A DNA stretch of 64,000 nucleotides from Mycobacterium sp. DL (GCF_039729195.1 NZ_CP155796.1:2294001-2358000), one strand, 5' to 3'; counted from the stretch's first letter, positions 16,732 through 26,236 are shown. A program made the numbers and translations. The notes: a model not told the origin generated them from the letters alone.

Positions 16732-17973
16732 ATGATGTTCACGATCGGCATCGTGCTCTTCGCACTCGCCATTTTGCTGTCGGTTGCGCTGCACGAGTGC
16801 GGCCACATGTGGGTCGCGAGGGCGACCGGCATGAAGGTCCGCCGATACTTCGTGGGTTTCGGCCCGACGCTGTGGTCCACGCGCAGGCCCAACAAGCTGG
16901 GGGAGACCGAGTACGGCGTCAAGGCGGTCCCGCTGGGTGGTTTCTGCGACATCGCCGGTATGACCTCGGTCGAGGAACTCACGCCGGACGAGCGTCCGTA
17001 CGCCATGTACCGGCAGAAGACCTGGAAGCGGGTTGCCGTGCTCGCCGCAGGACCTGCCATGAACTTCGTCATCGGTCTGGTGTTGATCTACGGGATCGCG
17101 GTCATCTGGGGTCTGCCCAACCTGCACCCGCCCACCAACGCGATGGTGGGCGAGACGTCGTGCGTGAAATCCGAAGTCACACAGGGCAATCTGGGTGACT
17201 GCATCGCCTCCAGCCCGGCGGCGGCGGCCGGCATCCAGGCCGGCGACGTCGTCGTCAAGGTCGGTGACACCCCGGTGTCGTCCTTCGACGAGATGGTCAC
17301 GGCCGTGCGCCCGCTGGACGGGCCGACGACGTTCACGGTGCAGCGTGACGAGGCCGGTCAGACCCGTGAGTTCACCACGCTGGTCGACGTCACCCCGAGT
17401 CAGCGCTTTGTCGCCGGTGACGACGGGGCGGCCGAGCCGGTCTCCACCGCTGTCGGCACCATCGGCGTGACCGGCGCCTACTTCGGGCCGACCCAGTACA
17501 ACCCTCTCTCCGCAGTACCGGGGACCATCGCCTTCACCGGCGACCTCGCAGTGGAGCTGGGCAAGGCGCTGGCCAAGATACCCACCAAGATCGGCGCGCT
17601 GGTGAACTCCATCGGTGGTGGCGAGCGCGACCCCGAGACCCCGATCAGCGTCGTCGGCGCCAGCATCATCGGTGGCGACACCGTCGACGCCGGCTTGTGG
17701 GTGGCGTTCTGGTTCTTCCTCGCACAGCTGAACTTCGTGCTCGGCGCCATCAACCTGCTTCCGCTGCTGCCGTTCGACGGCGGTCACATCGCGATCGCCG
17801 TGTACGAAAAGCTGCGCAACCTGATCCGGTCGGCGCGCGGCAGGGTCGCCGCCGCCCCGGTCGACTACCTCAAGCTGATGCCCGCGACCTACGTCGTGCT
17901 GGTGTTGGTGGCCGGCTACATGTTGTTGACCGTCACCGCGGACCTGGTCAACCCCATCAGACTCTTCCAGTAG
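16732..17973 (+). CDS. rip1: Site-2 intramembrane zinc metalloprotease Rip1
   Basis: A 413-residue M50 protease. The zinc motif HECGH is at residues 21-25 in the first membrane segment. The partner motif [12 protein letters not shown] (341-352) supplies the third zinc ligand, Asp349. Between them lies a PDZ domain (about 135-230, including [20 protein letters not shown]), and further membrane segments follow. In M. tuberculosis Rip1 cleaves anti-sigma factors, including those of SigK, SigL and SigM, during regulated proteolysis. It is co-transcribed with dxr and ispG; the SigK-like fasciclin promoters are just upstream. Confidence 0.95.
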   Translation: MMFTIGIVLFALAILLSVALHECGHMWVARATGMKVRRYFVGFGPTLWSTRRPNKLGETEYGVKAVPLGGFCDIAGMTSVEELTPDERPYAMYRQKTWKRVAVLAAGPAMNFVIGLVLIYGIAVIWGLPNLHPPTNAMVGETSCVKSEVTQGNLGDCIASSPAAAAGIQAGDVVVKVGDTPVSSFDEMVTAVRPLDGPTTFTVQRDEAGQTREFTTLVDVTPSQRFVAGDDGAAEPVSTAVGTIGVTGAYFGPTQYNPLSAVPGTIAFTGDLAVELGKALAKIPTKIGALVNSIGGGERDPETPISVVGASIIGGDTVDAGLWVAFWFFLAQLNFVLGAINLLPLLPFDGGHIAIAVYEKLRNLIRSARGRVAAAPVDYLKLMPATYVVLVLVAGYMLLTVTADLVNPIRLFQ

Positions 17974-17981
17974 GAGAATCC

Positions 17982-19139
17982 ATGACGATGTCCATCGGGC
18001 TGGGGATGCCCGCACCACCGGCGCCCACGCTTTCCCCGCGCCGCAAGACCCGCCAGCTCATGGTCAAGGATGTCGGGGTCGGCAGCGACCATCCGATCGC
18101 GGTGCAGTCGATGTGCACCACCAAGACCCACGACATCAACGCAACCCTGCAGCAGATCGCGGAACTGACTGCGTCGGGCTGCGACATCGTGCGCGTGGCC
18201 TGCCCGCGTCAGGAGGACGCCGACGCGCTGCCGGCGATCGCCAAGAAGGCCAACATCCCGGTCATCGCCGATATCCACTTCCAGCCCAAGTACATTTTTG
18301 CCGCGATCGACGCCGGCTGTGCCGCGGTCCGCGTCAACCCGGGCAACATCAAGGAGTTCGACGGCCGGGTCAAGGAGGTCGCGAAGGCCGCCGGAGCAGC
18401 CGGAATCCCGATCCGCATCGGTGTCAATGCCGGTTCGTTGGACCCTCGGTTGATGAAGAAGTACGGCAAGGCCACCCCGGAGGCGCTTGTCGAGTCGGCG
18501 CTGTGGGAGGCCTCGCTGTTCGAGGAACACGGCTTCGGCGACATCAAGATCAGCGTCAAGCACAACGACCCGGTCATCATGGTGGCTGCCTACGAGCAAC
18601 TCGCCGCGCAGTGCGACTACCCGCTGCACCTCGGGGTCACCGAGGCCGGGCCGGCCTTCCAGGGCACCATCAAGTCCGCCGTCGCGTTCGGGGCACTGCT
18701 GTCCAAGGGCATCGGTGACACGATCCGGGTCTCGCTGTCGGCCCCGCCGGTCGAGGAGATCAAGGTCGGCAACCAGATCCTCGAGTCGCTGAATCTGAGG
18801 CCGCGCGGGCTGGAGATCGTGTCGTGTCCGTCGTGCGGACGTGCCCAGGTCGACGTCTACACGCTGGCCAACGAGGTGAGCGCCGGGCTCGAGGGGATGG
18901 AGATCCCACTGCGGGTCGCGGTGATGGGCTGCGTCGTCAACGGGCCGGGTGAAGCCCGCGAAGCCGACCTCGGCGTCGCCTCGGGTAACGGCAAGGGGCA
19001 GATCTTCGTCAAGGGTGAGGTCATCAAGACCGTGCCCGAAGCGCTCATCGTCGAGACCTTGATCGAGGAGGCTCTGCGAATCGCCGAAGAACGCGGCGCA
19101 GATGATGGCAGCGGTTCACCCGTTGTGACCGTAAGCTGA
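17982..19139 (+). CDS. ispG: 4-hydroxy-3-methylbut-2-en-1-yl diphosphate synthase (IspG/GcpE)
   Basis: A 385-residue [4Fe-4S] enzyme that reduces MEcPP to HMBPP, the penultimate MEP-pathway step. An N-terminal TIM barrel carries the [16 protein letters not shown] and VRVNPGNIK motifs. The C-terminal cluster domain has Cys282 and Cys285 (CPSCGR), Cys317 and the nearby Glu324 in CVVNGPGE as cluster ligands. It starts 8 bp after rip1 with a GGAGAA Shine-Dalgarno. Two genes of the same pathway in one operon imply co-regulation. Confidence 0.96.
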   Translation: MTMSIGLGMPAPPAPTLSPRRKTRQLMVKDVGVGSDHPIAVQSMCTTKTHDINATLQQIAELTASGCDIVRVACPRQEDADALPAIAKKANIPVIADIHFQPKYIFAAIDAGCAAVRVNPGNIKEFDGRVKEVAKAAGAAGIPIRIGVNAGSLDPRLMKKYGKATPEALVESALWEASLFEEHGFGDIKISVKHNDPVIMVAAYEQLAAQCDYPLHLGVTEAGPAFQGTIKSAVAFGALLSKGIGDTIRVSLSAPPVEEIKVGNQILESLNLRPRGLEIVSCPSCGRAQVDVYTLANEVSAGLEGMEIPLRVAVMGCVVNGPGEAREADLGVASGNGKGQIFVKGEVIKTVPEALIVETLIEEALRIAEERGADDGSGSPVVTVS

Positions 19140-19145
19140 GGTCCG

Positions 19146-19163
19146 GCCCCGTCGTCGCGGGGC
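19146..19163 (+). terminator. Short GC hairpin after ispG
   Basis: GCCCCG and CGGGGC form a perfect 6-bp stem around a 6-base loop, 6 bp past the ispG stop and 34 bp before the next start. It may be a weak terminator or a processing site; there is no T-run. Confidence 0.4.
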
Positions 19164-19197
19164 TTGCTGCTCAAGGTATGTCGCAGAAAGAGTCCAG

Positions 19198-20052
19198 ATG
19201 TCGGCTCCTCCGCTTTTTCGCCTCGTTGACGAGCGAAGGGTGTCGGTGGTGCGCGACATCGTCGCGGTTCGCCGGGTGCTCGACGACGATCCTGTCGCGT
19301 CGTGCATGGTTGCCTCCCGCGTCGCCGAGCACGGCATCGAGCCGTCGGGGATCGGTGGCGAACTGTGGACGCGACGCCGCGCCAGCGAATCACTGTGTTA
19401 CGCCGGGGCGAACCTGATCCCGTTGCGGGGCGGGCTGAGCGATCTGAATGCGTTCGCCGACAAGGCCATGAGTCAGGCGCGCCGATGCTCGTCGCTCGTC
19501 GGCCGTGCCGAGTTGGTTCTGCCGATGTGGCAGCGCCTCGAACACGTCTGGGGTCCGGCCCGCGATGTCCGCGCACACCAGCCGCTGATGGCGCTGAACG
19601 GTCCACCGGTGTCTGCGATCGACCCGGCGGTCCGGCCGGTCCGGATCGAGGAACTCGACGCCTATCTCGTGGCGGCCATCGACATGTTCATCGGCGAGGT
19701 CGGCATCGACCCGCGCACCGGGGACGGCGGCCGGGGCTACCGGCGCCGAGTCGCCGGGCTGATCGCCGCCGGCCGGGCATGGGCCCGGTTCGAACGCGGG
19801 CAGGTCGTGTTCAAGGCGGAGGTCGGCTCGCAGTCACCTGCCGTGGGCCAGATCCAGGGCGTGTGGGTGCATCCGGACTGGCGGGGGCGCGGCATCGGGA
19901 CCGCCGGGACCGCAGCCTTGTCGGCCGCAATCGTGGGCAGCGGTCGCATCGCGAGCCTGTATGTCAACAGCTTCAACGCCGTCGCGCGGGCGACCTACGC
20001 CCGGATCGGGTTCAGTGAGGTCGGGTCGTTCGCCACCGTATTGCTGGACTGA
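19198..20052 (+). CDS. GNAT acetyltransferase with N-terminal DUF4081-type domain (Rv2867c-like)
   Basis: A 284-residue protein. The N-terminal 130 residues (VRRVLDDDPVASCMVASRVAEHGI, LWTRRRASESLCYAGANLIPLRG in part) resemble the DUF4081 domain found fused to mycobacterial acetyltransferases. The C-terminal half is a GNAT fold with the acetyl-CoA loop VHPDWRGRGIGTAGTAALSAA (motif RGRGIGT). Position after ispG matches Rv2867c. The substrate is unknown. A second acetyltransferase-like gene follows after 27 bp. Confidence 0.85.
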   Translation: MSAPPLFRLVDERRVSVVRDIVAVRRVLDDDPVASCMVASRVAEHGIEPSGIGGELWTRRRASESLCYAGANLIPLRGGLSDLNAFADKAMSQARRCSSLVGRAELVLPMWQRLEHVWGPARDVRAHQPLMALNGPPVSAIDPAVRPVRIEELDAYLVAAIDMFIGEVGIDPRTGDGGRGYRRRVAGLIAAGRAWARFERGQVVFKAEVGSQSPAVGQIQGVWVHPDWRGRGIGTAGTAALSAAIVGSGRIASLYVNSFNAVARATYARIGFSEVGSFATVLLD

Positions 20053-20079
20053 ACTCCGGGGCCGAATACTCTTCACTCC

Positions 20080-20745
20080 ATGACCGAGCAGGACATCACG
20101 GTGGAACGCCGGGCGATCGCCGGCGCGCTCGTCCGGGCACTCGAACGTCGGCACGAGGTGCTCGACGTGGTGGTCGCGTCCGATGACTACGACGCGGCGA
20201 TCGAAGCCCTCGGCGATCTGCTCGACACCTCGCCTGCGGCGGCCGAAGCCGTTCTGAGGTTGTCGTTCGACCGGCTCACCAAGGTGTCGCGGCGCCGGAT
20301 CGCCGCCGAATTGGAGAACCTCAGCAGTCGGGACCTGTCCTTCACGTCCACCGAACAGGCCGGTCGGTCCGCGCGCAGGTTGATGTTGCGACCCTTCGCC
20401 GGCGATGTCGACCGGGACATCTTCGCCGCGCGTACCCACGATGTGCGCTCGGCGGGTGACGGAACCCCAACGCCGGCGGGGGATCTCGGCGACGAGATCC
20501 GTGATGCCATCGCCCGGGTCGCGGCCGAGGAAGCAGTGTGGCTGGTGGCCGAGGTCGGCACGGCCAAAGTCGGCATGGTGTTCGGCGAACTGTGCGACGG
20601 CGAGGTCGACGTCCGAATCTGGATCCACCCCGAGCATCGCAAGCACGGCTACGGCACCGCGGCGCTACGCACGTCCCGTTCGGAGATGGCCGCGTACTTC
20701 CCGGCGGTGCCACTGGTGGTGCGTGCGCCCGCCGCCGACGGCTGA
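20080..20745 (+). CDS. Acetyltransferase-like protein with GyrA-tail-like N-terminal helices
   Basis: A 221-residue protein. Residues about 12-85 (ALVRALERRHEVLDVVVAS, then DDYDAAIEALGDLL, AAAEAVLRLSFDRLTKVSRRRIAAEL) follow the pattern of the helical tower/dimerisation helices of GyrA/ParC (AL...LD.VI.LIR.S...QA..IL.L.L.RLT.LER.KI..EL). After this comes a GNAT-like fold with the loop HPEHRKHGYGTAAL. I infer a dimer helix joined to an acetyltransferase; both assignments are by eye. Charged surface and no membrane segment, so cytosolic. Partner or substrate unknown. Confidence 0.72.
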   Translation: MTEQDITVERRAIAGALVRALERRHEVLDVVVASDDYDAAIEALGDLLDTSPAAAEAVLRLSFDRLTKVSRRRIAAELENLSSRDLSFTSTEQAGRSARRLMLRPFAGDVDRDIFAARTHDVRSAGDGTPTPAGDLGDEIRDAIARVAAEEAVWLVAEVGTAKVGMVFGELCDGEVDVRIWIHPEHRKHGYGTAALRTSRSEMAAYFPAVPLVVRAPAADG

Positions 20746-20859
20746 GGGCCGAATTTGGCAGGCCGCGTTGAGCAACGTCGACCGCATGAGTCGGATCTCG
20801 GCGCGTCCGACGGTGCGCCTCCGCGGCAATGAGGTCTCGAGTTCGTAACATCAGCCTCA

Positions 20860-22674
20860 ATGGCAACTCTGTTCTCATCAGTATCACGCGCAACGGGCCT
20901 GGCGATGGTGGCGGCGTTGGTCGTCGCGCTCGCGGCCTGCACACCCCGGCCCAACGGCCCCGAACCCGCGGCCGAGGAGTTCTTCGCCGCGCTGGCGGTC
21001 GGTGACACGTCGACGGCCGCCGAACTGAGCGACCGACCGGAGGCCGCGAGGGCGGCGCTCAACGAGGTGTGGGCAGGGCTGCAGGCGACCCGACTGGACG
21101 CGCAGATCCTGAGCACCAAGTTCGCCGAGGACACCGGAAGCGTCACCTACCGCTACACCTGGCATCTGCCCAAGGACCGCACATGGACCTACGACGGACA
21201 GCTCAACATGGTCCGAGACGAGGGGAACTGGGAGGTCCGGTGGAGCGCCACCGGTGTGCACCCCAGGCTGGGGGAGAACCAGACGCTCGCCCTTCGCGCC
21301 GAGGCGCCCCGCCGGGCCTCGGTCAACGAACGCGGCGGCACTGATGTTCTGGTGCCCGGATACCGGTACCACTTCGCCCTGGATGCCCGGGCTGCCGGAG
21401 TCGAACTGATGCCCACCGCGCGGGCGGTCGTCGGTGCCCTGCACCGTTTCGACAACACGCTGGATCCGCAACGGCTCGCCGAACTGGCCAGCTCGAAGAA
21501 GAGCCCGTTGAGCCTGATCACGTTGCGGCAGGTCGACCACGACGCGGTGGCAGGGGCCATCGGAGCGCTGCCGGGTGTGGTGATCACGCCCCAGCCCGAG
21601 ATGGTGCCCACCGACGACACGTTCGCGCCCGCTCTGGTCAACCAGGTCAAGACGGCCGTCTCCGACGAACTCGACGGCACCGCGGGGTGGCGCGTGGTGA
21701 CCGTCAACCAGAACGGCGTCGACGTCGATGTGCTGCATGAGGTGGCCGGTGACCCCGCGCCGTCGGTGACCATCAGCCTGGACCGCTCGGTGCAGAACGC
21801 CGCCCAGAATGCCGTCGACACGACCGGCAAGCAGGCCATGATCGTGGTCATCAAACCCTCCACCGGTGAGATCATGGCCGTCGCGCAGAACGCGTCTGCC
21901 GACCGGGAGGGGCCGATCGCCACGATGGGCCTGTTCCCGCCCGGGTCGACGTTCAAGATCGTGACCGCCGGTGCGGCCATCGAACGTGACATGGCCACGC
22001 CCAACACGCTTCTCGGATGCCCGGGGCGGATGGACATCGGCCACCGGACGGTGCCCAACTACGGCGGTTTCGATCTCGGGACCGTGCCGATGTCGCGGGC
22101 GTTCGCCAGCTCGTGCAATACCACCTTCGCCGAGCTCGCCAGCAGGATGCCGCCCCGTGGCCTCACCCAGGCCGCTGCGCAGTACGGGATCGGCCCGGAC
22201 TACAACATCGAGGGCATCGACACCGTCAGCGGATCGGTGCCGCCGACGGTGAATCTGACCGAACGCACCGAGGACGGGTTCGGCCAGGGCAAGGTCCTGG
22301 TCAGCCCCTTCGGCATGGCGATGGCCGCCGCGACCGTCGCTGCCGGCCGGACCCCGGTTCCGCACTTGATCGAGGGTCGCGACACCGAGATCACCGGTGA
22401 GGGCGCGCCCATCTCGCCCGAGGTGGTGGACAGTCTGCGGCCGATGATGCGGCTGGTCGTCACCAACGGCACCGCCGAGGACCTGCAGGGCGCGGGGGAT
22501 GTGCGCGGTAAGACCGGTGAGGCCGAATTCGTGGGCGGGTCGCACTCGTGGTTCACCGGATACCGTGGCGACATGGCCTTTTCGGCACTGATCGTCGGCG
22601 GCGGCAGTTCGGAGTACGCCGTGCGGATGCTCAAGGGGATGCTCGACGAATTGCCGCCGGACTACCTCGGCTGA
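20860..22674 (+). CDS. Penicillin-binding lipoprotein (Rv2864c-like), MecA_N plus transpeptidase
   Basis: A 604-residue class B PBP. A signal peptide ends in the lipobox VALAAC with Cys27, so the protein is anchored outside the membrane. Residues about 34-150 form an NTF2-like MecA_N domain, then a dimerisation region (about 155-300). The transpeptidase domain holds the three catalytic motifs: Ser363-T-F-Lys366, Ser418-C-Asn420 and Lys551-T-Gly553. It would cross-link peptidoglycan and bind beta-lactams. Position and domain order match Rv2864c. All active-site residues are present. Confidence 0.93.
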   Translation: MATLFSSVSRATGLAMVAALVVALAACTPRPNGPEPAAEEFFAALAVGDTSTAAELSDRPEAARAALNEVWAGLQATRLDAQILSTKFAEDTGSVTYRYTWHLPKDRTWTYDGQLNMVRDEGNWEVRWSATGVHPRLGENQTLALRAEAPRRASVNERGGTDVLVPGYRYHFALDARAAGVELMPTARAVVGALHRFDNTLDPQRLAELASSKKSPLSLITLRQVDHDAVAGAIGALPGVVITPQPEMVPTDDTFAPALVNQVKTAVSDELDGTAGWRVVTVNQNGVDVDVLHEVAGDPAPSVTISLDRSVQNAAQNAVDTTGKQAMIVVIKPSTGEIMAVAQNASADREGPIATMGLFPPGSTFKIVTAGAAIERDMATPNTLLGCPGRMDIGHRTVPNYGGFDLGTVPMSRAFASSCNTTFAELASRMPPRGLTQAAAQYGIGPDYNIEGIDTVSGSVPPTVNLTERTEDGFGQGKVLVSPFGMAMAAATVAAGRTPVPHLIEGRDTEITGEGAPISPEVVDSLRPMMRLVVTNGTAEDLQGAGDVRGKTGEAEFVGGSHSWFTGYRGDMAFSALIVGGGSSEYAVRMLKGMLDELPPDYLG

Positions 22675-22740
22675 GAATCGTCGGAATCACACCGGGTTCT
22701 TCCGGTTGTTGCAGTTGACGGCGGTACCGTGGAGGGCGCC

Positions 22741-23343
22741 ATGACCGATATCAACCATGCCCACTCCGACGCGGTCGAGATGAGGATCTCCGATGCCGAC
22801 CGCAACGGCACGCTGCGGCGGCTGCACAACGCCGTCGCACTCGGGCTGATCGACATCGGGGAGTTCGAGGAACGTTCGGCGATGGTGTCGAGGGCGCGGC
22901 TGCGCTCCGACCTCGACACGCTTGTGGGCGACCTGCCCGGCCCGGGTGCGATCGTGACGTCGGCGGCGGACCGCGTCGAGTTGCGGGGAGTGTTCGGATC
23001 CTTGAAGCGGCAAGGCGAGTGGGTGGTGCCCAGCCGGCTGGCGCTGCACCGACGCATGGGGTCGGTCGACCTCGACCTGACCCGCGCGCGGTTCGCGGGA
23101 CCGATCATCGTCATCGAACTCGACATGAAATTCGGTGGCCTGGAGCTGCGGCTGCCCGATGGTGCCAGTGCCTCCATCGACGACGTCGAGGTCAATGTGG
23201 GCAGCGCACACGACCACCGCAGAGACGCCCCCGCCGAGGGCAACCCGCACGTCATCCTCACCGGCAAGGTGGTGGGCGGCTCGGTGGACATCCGCGGTCC
23301 CCGCAAATCGTGGCGGTTGGGCCGCCCGCTTCGCTCGACGTAG
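22741..23343 (+). CDS. DUF1707 domain-containing protein
   Basis: A 200-residue protein. The N-terminus VEMRISDADRNGTLRRLHNAVALGLIDIGEFEERSAMVSRA (hallmarks R-SDADR and L-EF-ERS) is a DUF1707 (SHOCT-like helical) domain, about residues 12-65. The rest is beta-rich, with repeated L-G-L-LR patterns such as FGGLELRLPDGAS typical of the cell-wall-active/DUF2154-like right-handed beta fold. No membrane segment is seen. Relatives occur near cell-envelope genes, which fits the PBP 66 bp upstream. The role is unproven. Confidence 0.82.
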   Translation: MTDINHAHSDAVEMRISDADRNGTLRRLHNAVALGLIDIGEFEERSAMVSRARLRSDLDTLVGDLPGPGAIVTSAADRVELRGVFGSLKRQGEWVVPSRLALHRRMGSVDLDLTRARFAGPIIVIELDMKFGGLELRLPDGASASIDDVEVNVGSAHDHRRDAPAEGNPHVILTGKVVGGSVDIRGPRKSWRLGRPLRST

Positions 23344-23350
23344 CGGCCTT

Positions 23351-24523
23351 CTACCTGATCGGCTCGTCGGGCACGCCGTAGCGCTGCTGGTACCCGCGCA
23401 CCTGTTCACGCACCTTGTCGGCATCCAGGCCGGTGTCGGCCCATCGGTATCTGTTGCCACCGCGATCGCCGGGATGGTCCTCCAGGTACTGCCGCATCCG
23501 CATCTCGGCACCGGGTTCGAGGTCGCGGCCGAGTTCGCGGTACAGGCCGGCGACAGTCGCCAGCGGATCGCGCATGAAGTCGGCGAACTGCACGTCGATC
23601 ACCTTCTGTCCCGCCAGGGCGCCCGAGTCGCGCAGCGTCATGCCCCGTTCCAGCCCGACGATGATCTCCTCGCAGGACTGCGCTGCACAGTCGGTGATCG
23701 AGGAGTCGTCGGAGGCAAGCCTGCGCAGGTGATGGGTCAGGGCGCTGACCGACGAGATGACGTTGAGCGGGTCACGATGGGTCTGCACGATCAGCGCGTC
23801 GGGGTATTCGGCCACCAGCTTGTCGAGCTGCCACAGATGCGCGGGGGACTTGAGCAGCCATTGGCCTGCGACTGCGGACTGCAAGTGCTGCAGGAACATT
23901 CGGTGATATCGGTAGGCCGGTCCATGGTCGGCCTCGTACAGCAGCCACCGGTAGTAACCGGGCAGCCGGTACTGCACCGAGAAGATCATGCTGCAGAACT
24001 GCGCCGCGGTGATGCGCACACACTCCTGCCCGACCAGAGCGCCCATCGGGTGGTGGGCCAGCAGGCCCGGCACGATCTGCTCCGACACCTCCAGTGCGGC
24101 TTGCGTCTCGGCGATCCGCGGGTCGGTGCCGTAGGTTTCGGGCCGCGGTAACGGGTGGGGGTTGTCGACCTCCCACGTCAGCGGTGGGCGCAGGGCGGGA
24201 TCCTGGGACAGCAGGTCGAACAGGATCGTGGTGCCGGTCCGCGGCTGACCCACGATGAAGATGGGCCGGCACACGGGTCGGGTGCCGACATCGGGATTCT
24301 GCGTGCGCCACCGGACGATCTGGAGTCGGCCGGTCAACGCCCGGACGACGTCCATGGCGGCGATCTCGACCCCGAGGTCGTTGAGTCTCGCCTCGTGAAC
24401 CAGACCGTCGCACAACCGGTTCAACCCCTCGCGCCAGGTGTCGTCGTCGCCGAAGTCGTCACTGCCCGCGGTCTGGCACGCCTGCTCGACGAGTCGGTCG
24501 GGATCGAGTCGTCCGGTGATCAC
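23351..24523 (-). CDS. Sulfotransferase family protein (PAPS-dependent)
   Basis: A 390-residue Sulfotransfer_3-type protein. The 5'-phosphosulfate loop IVGQPRTGTTIL is at about residues 90-101. The 3'-phosphate-binding region is around QTHRDPLNVISSVSAL, and the LLKSPAHLWQLD strand is typical of mycobacterial members. It would move sulfate from PAPS to a lipid or sterol-like acceptor, which is unknown. Its GTG overlaps the stop of the DUF1214 gene by 4 bases, so the two form an operon controlled from the operator at 25616-25632. Confidence 0.88.
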   Translation of the reverse strand: MITGRLDPDRLVEQACQTAGSDDFGDDDTWREGLNRLCDGLVHEARLNDLGVEIAAMDVVRALTGRLQIVRWRTQNPDVGTRPVCRPIFIVGQPRTGTTILFDLLSQDPALRPPLTWEVDNPHPLPRPETYGTDPRIAETQAALEVSEQIVPGLLAHHPMGALVGQECVRITAAQFCSMIFSVQYRLPGYYRWLLYEADHGPAYRYHRMFLQHLQSAVAGQWLLKSPAHLWQLDKLVAEYPDALIVQTHRDPLNVISSVSALTHHLRRLASDDSSITDCAAQSCEEIIVGLERGMTLRDSGALAGQKVIDVQFADFMRDPLATVAGLYRELGRDLEPGAEMRMRQYLEDHPGDRGGNRYRWADTGLDADKVREQVRGYQQRYGVPDEPIR

Positions 24524-25614
24524 GCGGTCGCTCCGCCGCGTCGCACCGCGGCGCGCACCGTCGGAGCATCGGGTTTGTCGAGCCACCGCAGGATGACGAA
24601 CCCACGCTGCCGGCCACCGGTGTCCAGCCAATGCCCGTGACCGAAATCGTTGGCGCCGATGGCGATCCGGACATTCCCGTCGTCGTCCGGCTCGACCCCC
24701 CTGTTGGTGACCGAGCTGTGCCGGTGGCGTGGTTCGAGGCACTCGTGCCAGATGTTCTCCAGGGTGATGTTCCAGTAACGCGTCTCGGGCGGGGCGAATT
24801 CGAGTATTAGTGATTCGTCGTCGGCCAGCGAGAAGGTGCCCATCATGTACAGGTTGTCGGGGGTGGTGTCCGCGGCCCCGAGTTCGGCAGCCGCGGCCGT
24901 CACCAGGGTGTTGGGCTGGGTCAGCAGTTCGGGCTTCACGGTGCGGTGCAGGGTGGCGAGCTTGACGATGGTCCACGCCATCGCGGTGAACGCCTCGGCC
25001 GCCGCCGCGTCGGAGATCGGTTGCAGCTCTGCGCCGTCCAGGCATTCGACGGCCATCGACGCGGGTTCTTCGTCGCGGCTGTCGCCGATGTACTCGCGCA
25101 CCACGATCGCCGAGGCGTCGGTCGGGATCCGTACCCATTGCGCGTCACCCAGGACATCGGGCGGTGGTTCGGACGGTGACAGCACGATCTCGAATGCGCC
25201 GGCTTCACAGTCGAGTTCGGTGTCGCTGAGGTAGCCGGCCATCCGCCGCGGTGTCAGGCCGGTGCCCGCGAGCACCTGGAACCCGAGATATGCGCTGCTG
25301 CCGCGCGTCCCGGTGATGCGGTAGGTACGGTCACCACGAATCATGGCGAGCAGATAGCGGCCGTCGGGATTGGGGCCGCCGATCATCCTGGTGTCTGTGC
25401 TCATGTCGAAGAAGTGCGGGCGGTGCGGGTCCGCCTCGACCGAGAGTTCGGTGCACAGCGCGCTCACCTTCGACAGCACGCGAAGACCCTCGAGCAACTC
25501 GCGTTCGCTGGTCGCCTCCTCGGCGACCGCGGTGGTGAGGTCCGCGAGCATCTGCTGGACGAACCTCCAGGACTCCAGCGCCGCCGGTGCGTATTGATTG
25601 CTCTTCGCGTCCAC
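24520..25614 (-). CDS. DUF1214 domain-containing protein
   Basis: A 364-residue protein. The region MIGGPNPDGRYLLAMIRGDRTYRITGTRG and the later YWNITLENIWHECLE / RHSSVTNRG segment match proteins with the DUF1254/DUF1214 beta-sandwich often found beside mycobacterial sulfotransferases. No catalytic residues are known. I take GTG 25614 as start because ATG 25632 lies inside the operator palindrome. It is divergent from a TetR gene and coupled to the sulfotransferase, so it may bind or modify the same acceptor; that is inference from context. Confidence 0.8.
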   Translation of the reverse strand: MDAKSNQYAPAALESWRFVQQMLADLTTAVAEEATSERELLEGLRVLSKVSALCTELSVEADPHRPHFFDMSTDTRMIGGPNPDGRYLLAMIRGDRTYRITGTRGSSAYLGFQVLAGTGLTPRRMAGYLSDTELDCEAGAFEIVLSPSEPPPDVLGDAQWVRIPTDASAIVVREYIGDSRDEEPASMAVECLDGAELQPISDAAAAEAFTAMAWTIVKLATLHRTVKPELLTQPNTLVTAAAAELGAADTTPDNLYMMGTFSLADDESLILEFAPPETRYWNITLENIWHECLEPRHRHSSVTNRGVEPDDDGNVRIAIGANDFGHGHWLDTGGRQRGFVILRWLDKPDAPTVRAAVRRGGATA

Positions 25615-25615
25615 A

Positions 25616-25632
25616 ATGAGACATAGTCTCAT
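25616..25632. promoter_or_regulatory. 17-bp palindromic TetR operator
   Basis: ATGAGAC-ATA-GTCTCAT is a perfect palindrome with 7-bp arms. It fills the 19-bp gap between the divergent DUF1214 and tetR starts. A TANNNT-type -10 (TAGTCT, 25624-25629) for tetR lies inside it, so a bound repressor would block both genes. Confidence 0.75.
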
Positions 25633-25633
25633 C

Positions 25634-26236
25634 ATGGACGGCGTCTCAGGTGGAAAATCGACGGAGAGCTGGACCGTCCGCAGGCAACGTGCGACCCGGG
25701 CGCGGATCGCGGCCGCCGCCGCGCAGACCGTCTCCGACCACGGTCTGGCCGGTGTGACCGTCGAGCAGATCGCCGCCGCCGCCGAAGTCGGTCGTGCCAC
25801 GTTCTTCCGCTACTTCAGTGCCAAGGAGGACGCGGTCGCCGACGGGATGACCGCCCACTGGCTGGATCGGATCACGGCGGCGATCGCCGCACAGCCGCCG
25901 GGGCTACCGGCCGCCCAGGCGGTGGTCATGGCATTCGAGGATCTCGGCGACGGATTCGATGCGATCAGCGGGCAGGTTCGCGACCTGGCGATGTTGACGC
26001 GCTCGTCACCGGTGTTCAGCGCCTGGACGCTGCAGATCTACCTCAGGTACGAGGCCGTGATCGCCGATCTGGTCACACCCCGGTTCGCTGATCTGGTGCC
26101 CGACGATCCGCGGCCGCGACTGCTCGGGGCGCTGACGATGGCCTCGATCCGGATCGCCCTCGACGACTGGCTGAGGCACGGGGGATCGCTGCCGGCGCGG
26201 GTGCGCAGTGCGCTCGCAGCCCTCAGTGTCGACTGA
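25634..26236 (+). CDS. TetR/AcrR family transcriptional regulator
   Basis: A 200-residue repressor. The N-terminal DNA-binding domain (about residues 14-62) contains RARIAAAAAQTVSDHGLAGVTVEQIAAAAEVGRATFFRYFSAKED (helix-turn-helix in VEQIAAAAEVGRATFFRYF). The C-terminal ligand domain is helical with no identifiable ligand. The ATG at 25634 lies one base after the operator, so its mRNA is probably leaderless or nearly so. It most likely represses itself and the divergent DUF1214-sulfotransferase operon. Confidence 0.9.
   Translation: MDGVSGGKSTESWTVRRQRATRARIAAAAAQTVSDHGLAGVTVEQIAAAAEVGRATFFRYFSAKEDAVADGMTAHWLDRITAAIAAQPPGLPAAQAVVMAFEDLGDGFDAISGQVRDLAMLTRSSPVFSAWTLQIYLRYEAVIADLVTPRFADLVPDDPRPRLLGALTMASIRIALDDWLRHGGSLPARVRSALAALSVD

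Noticed and set aside
15367..18018. 883-codon minus-strand open frame across dxr and rip1
   Set aside because: Antisense to two clearly identified genes, with His/Arg/Gly-rich composition typical of a shadow frame in high-GC DNA.
20884..22545. 553-codon minus-strand open frame opposite the PBP lipoprotein gene
   Set aside because: All three PBP active-site motifs are on the plus strand; the antisense frame has no recognisable domain.
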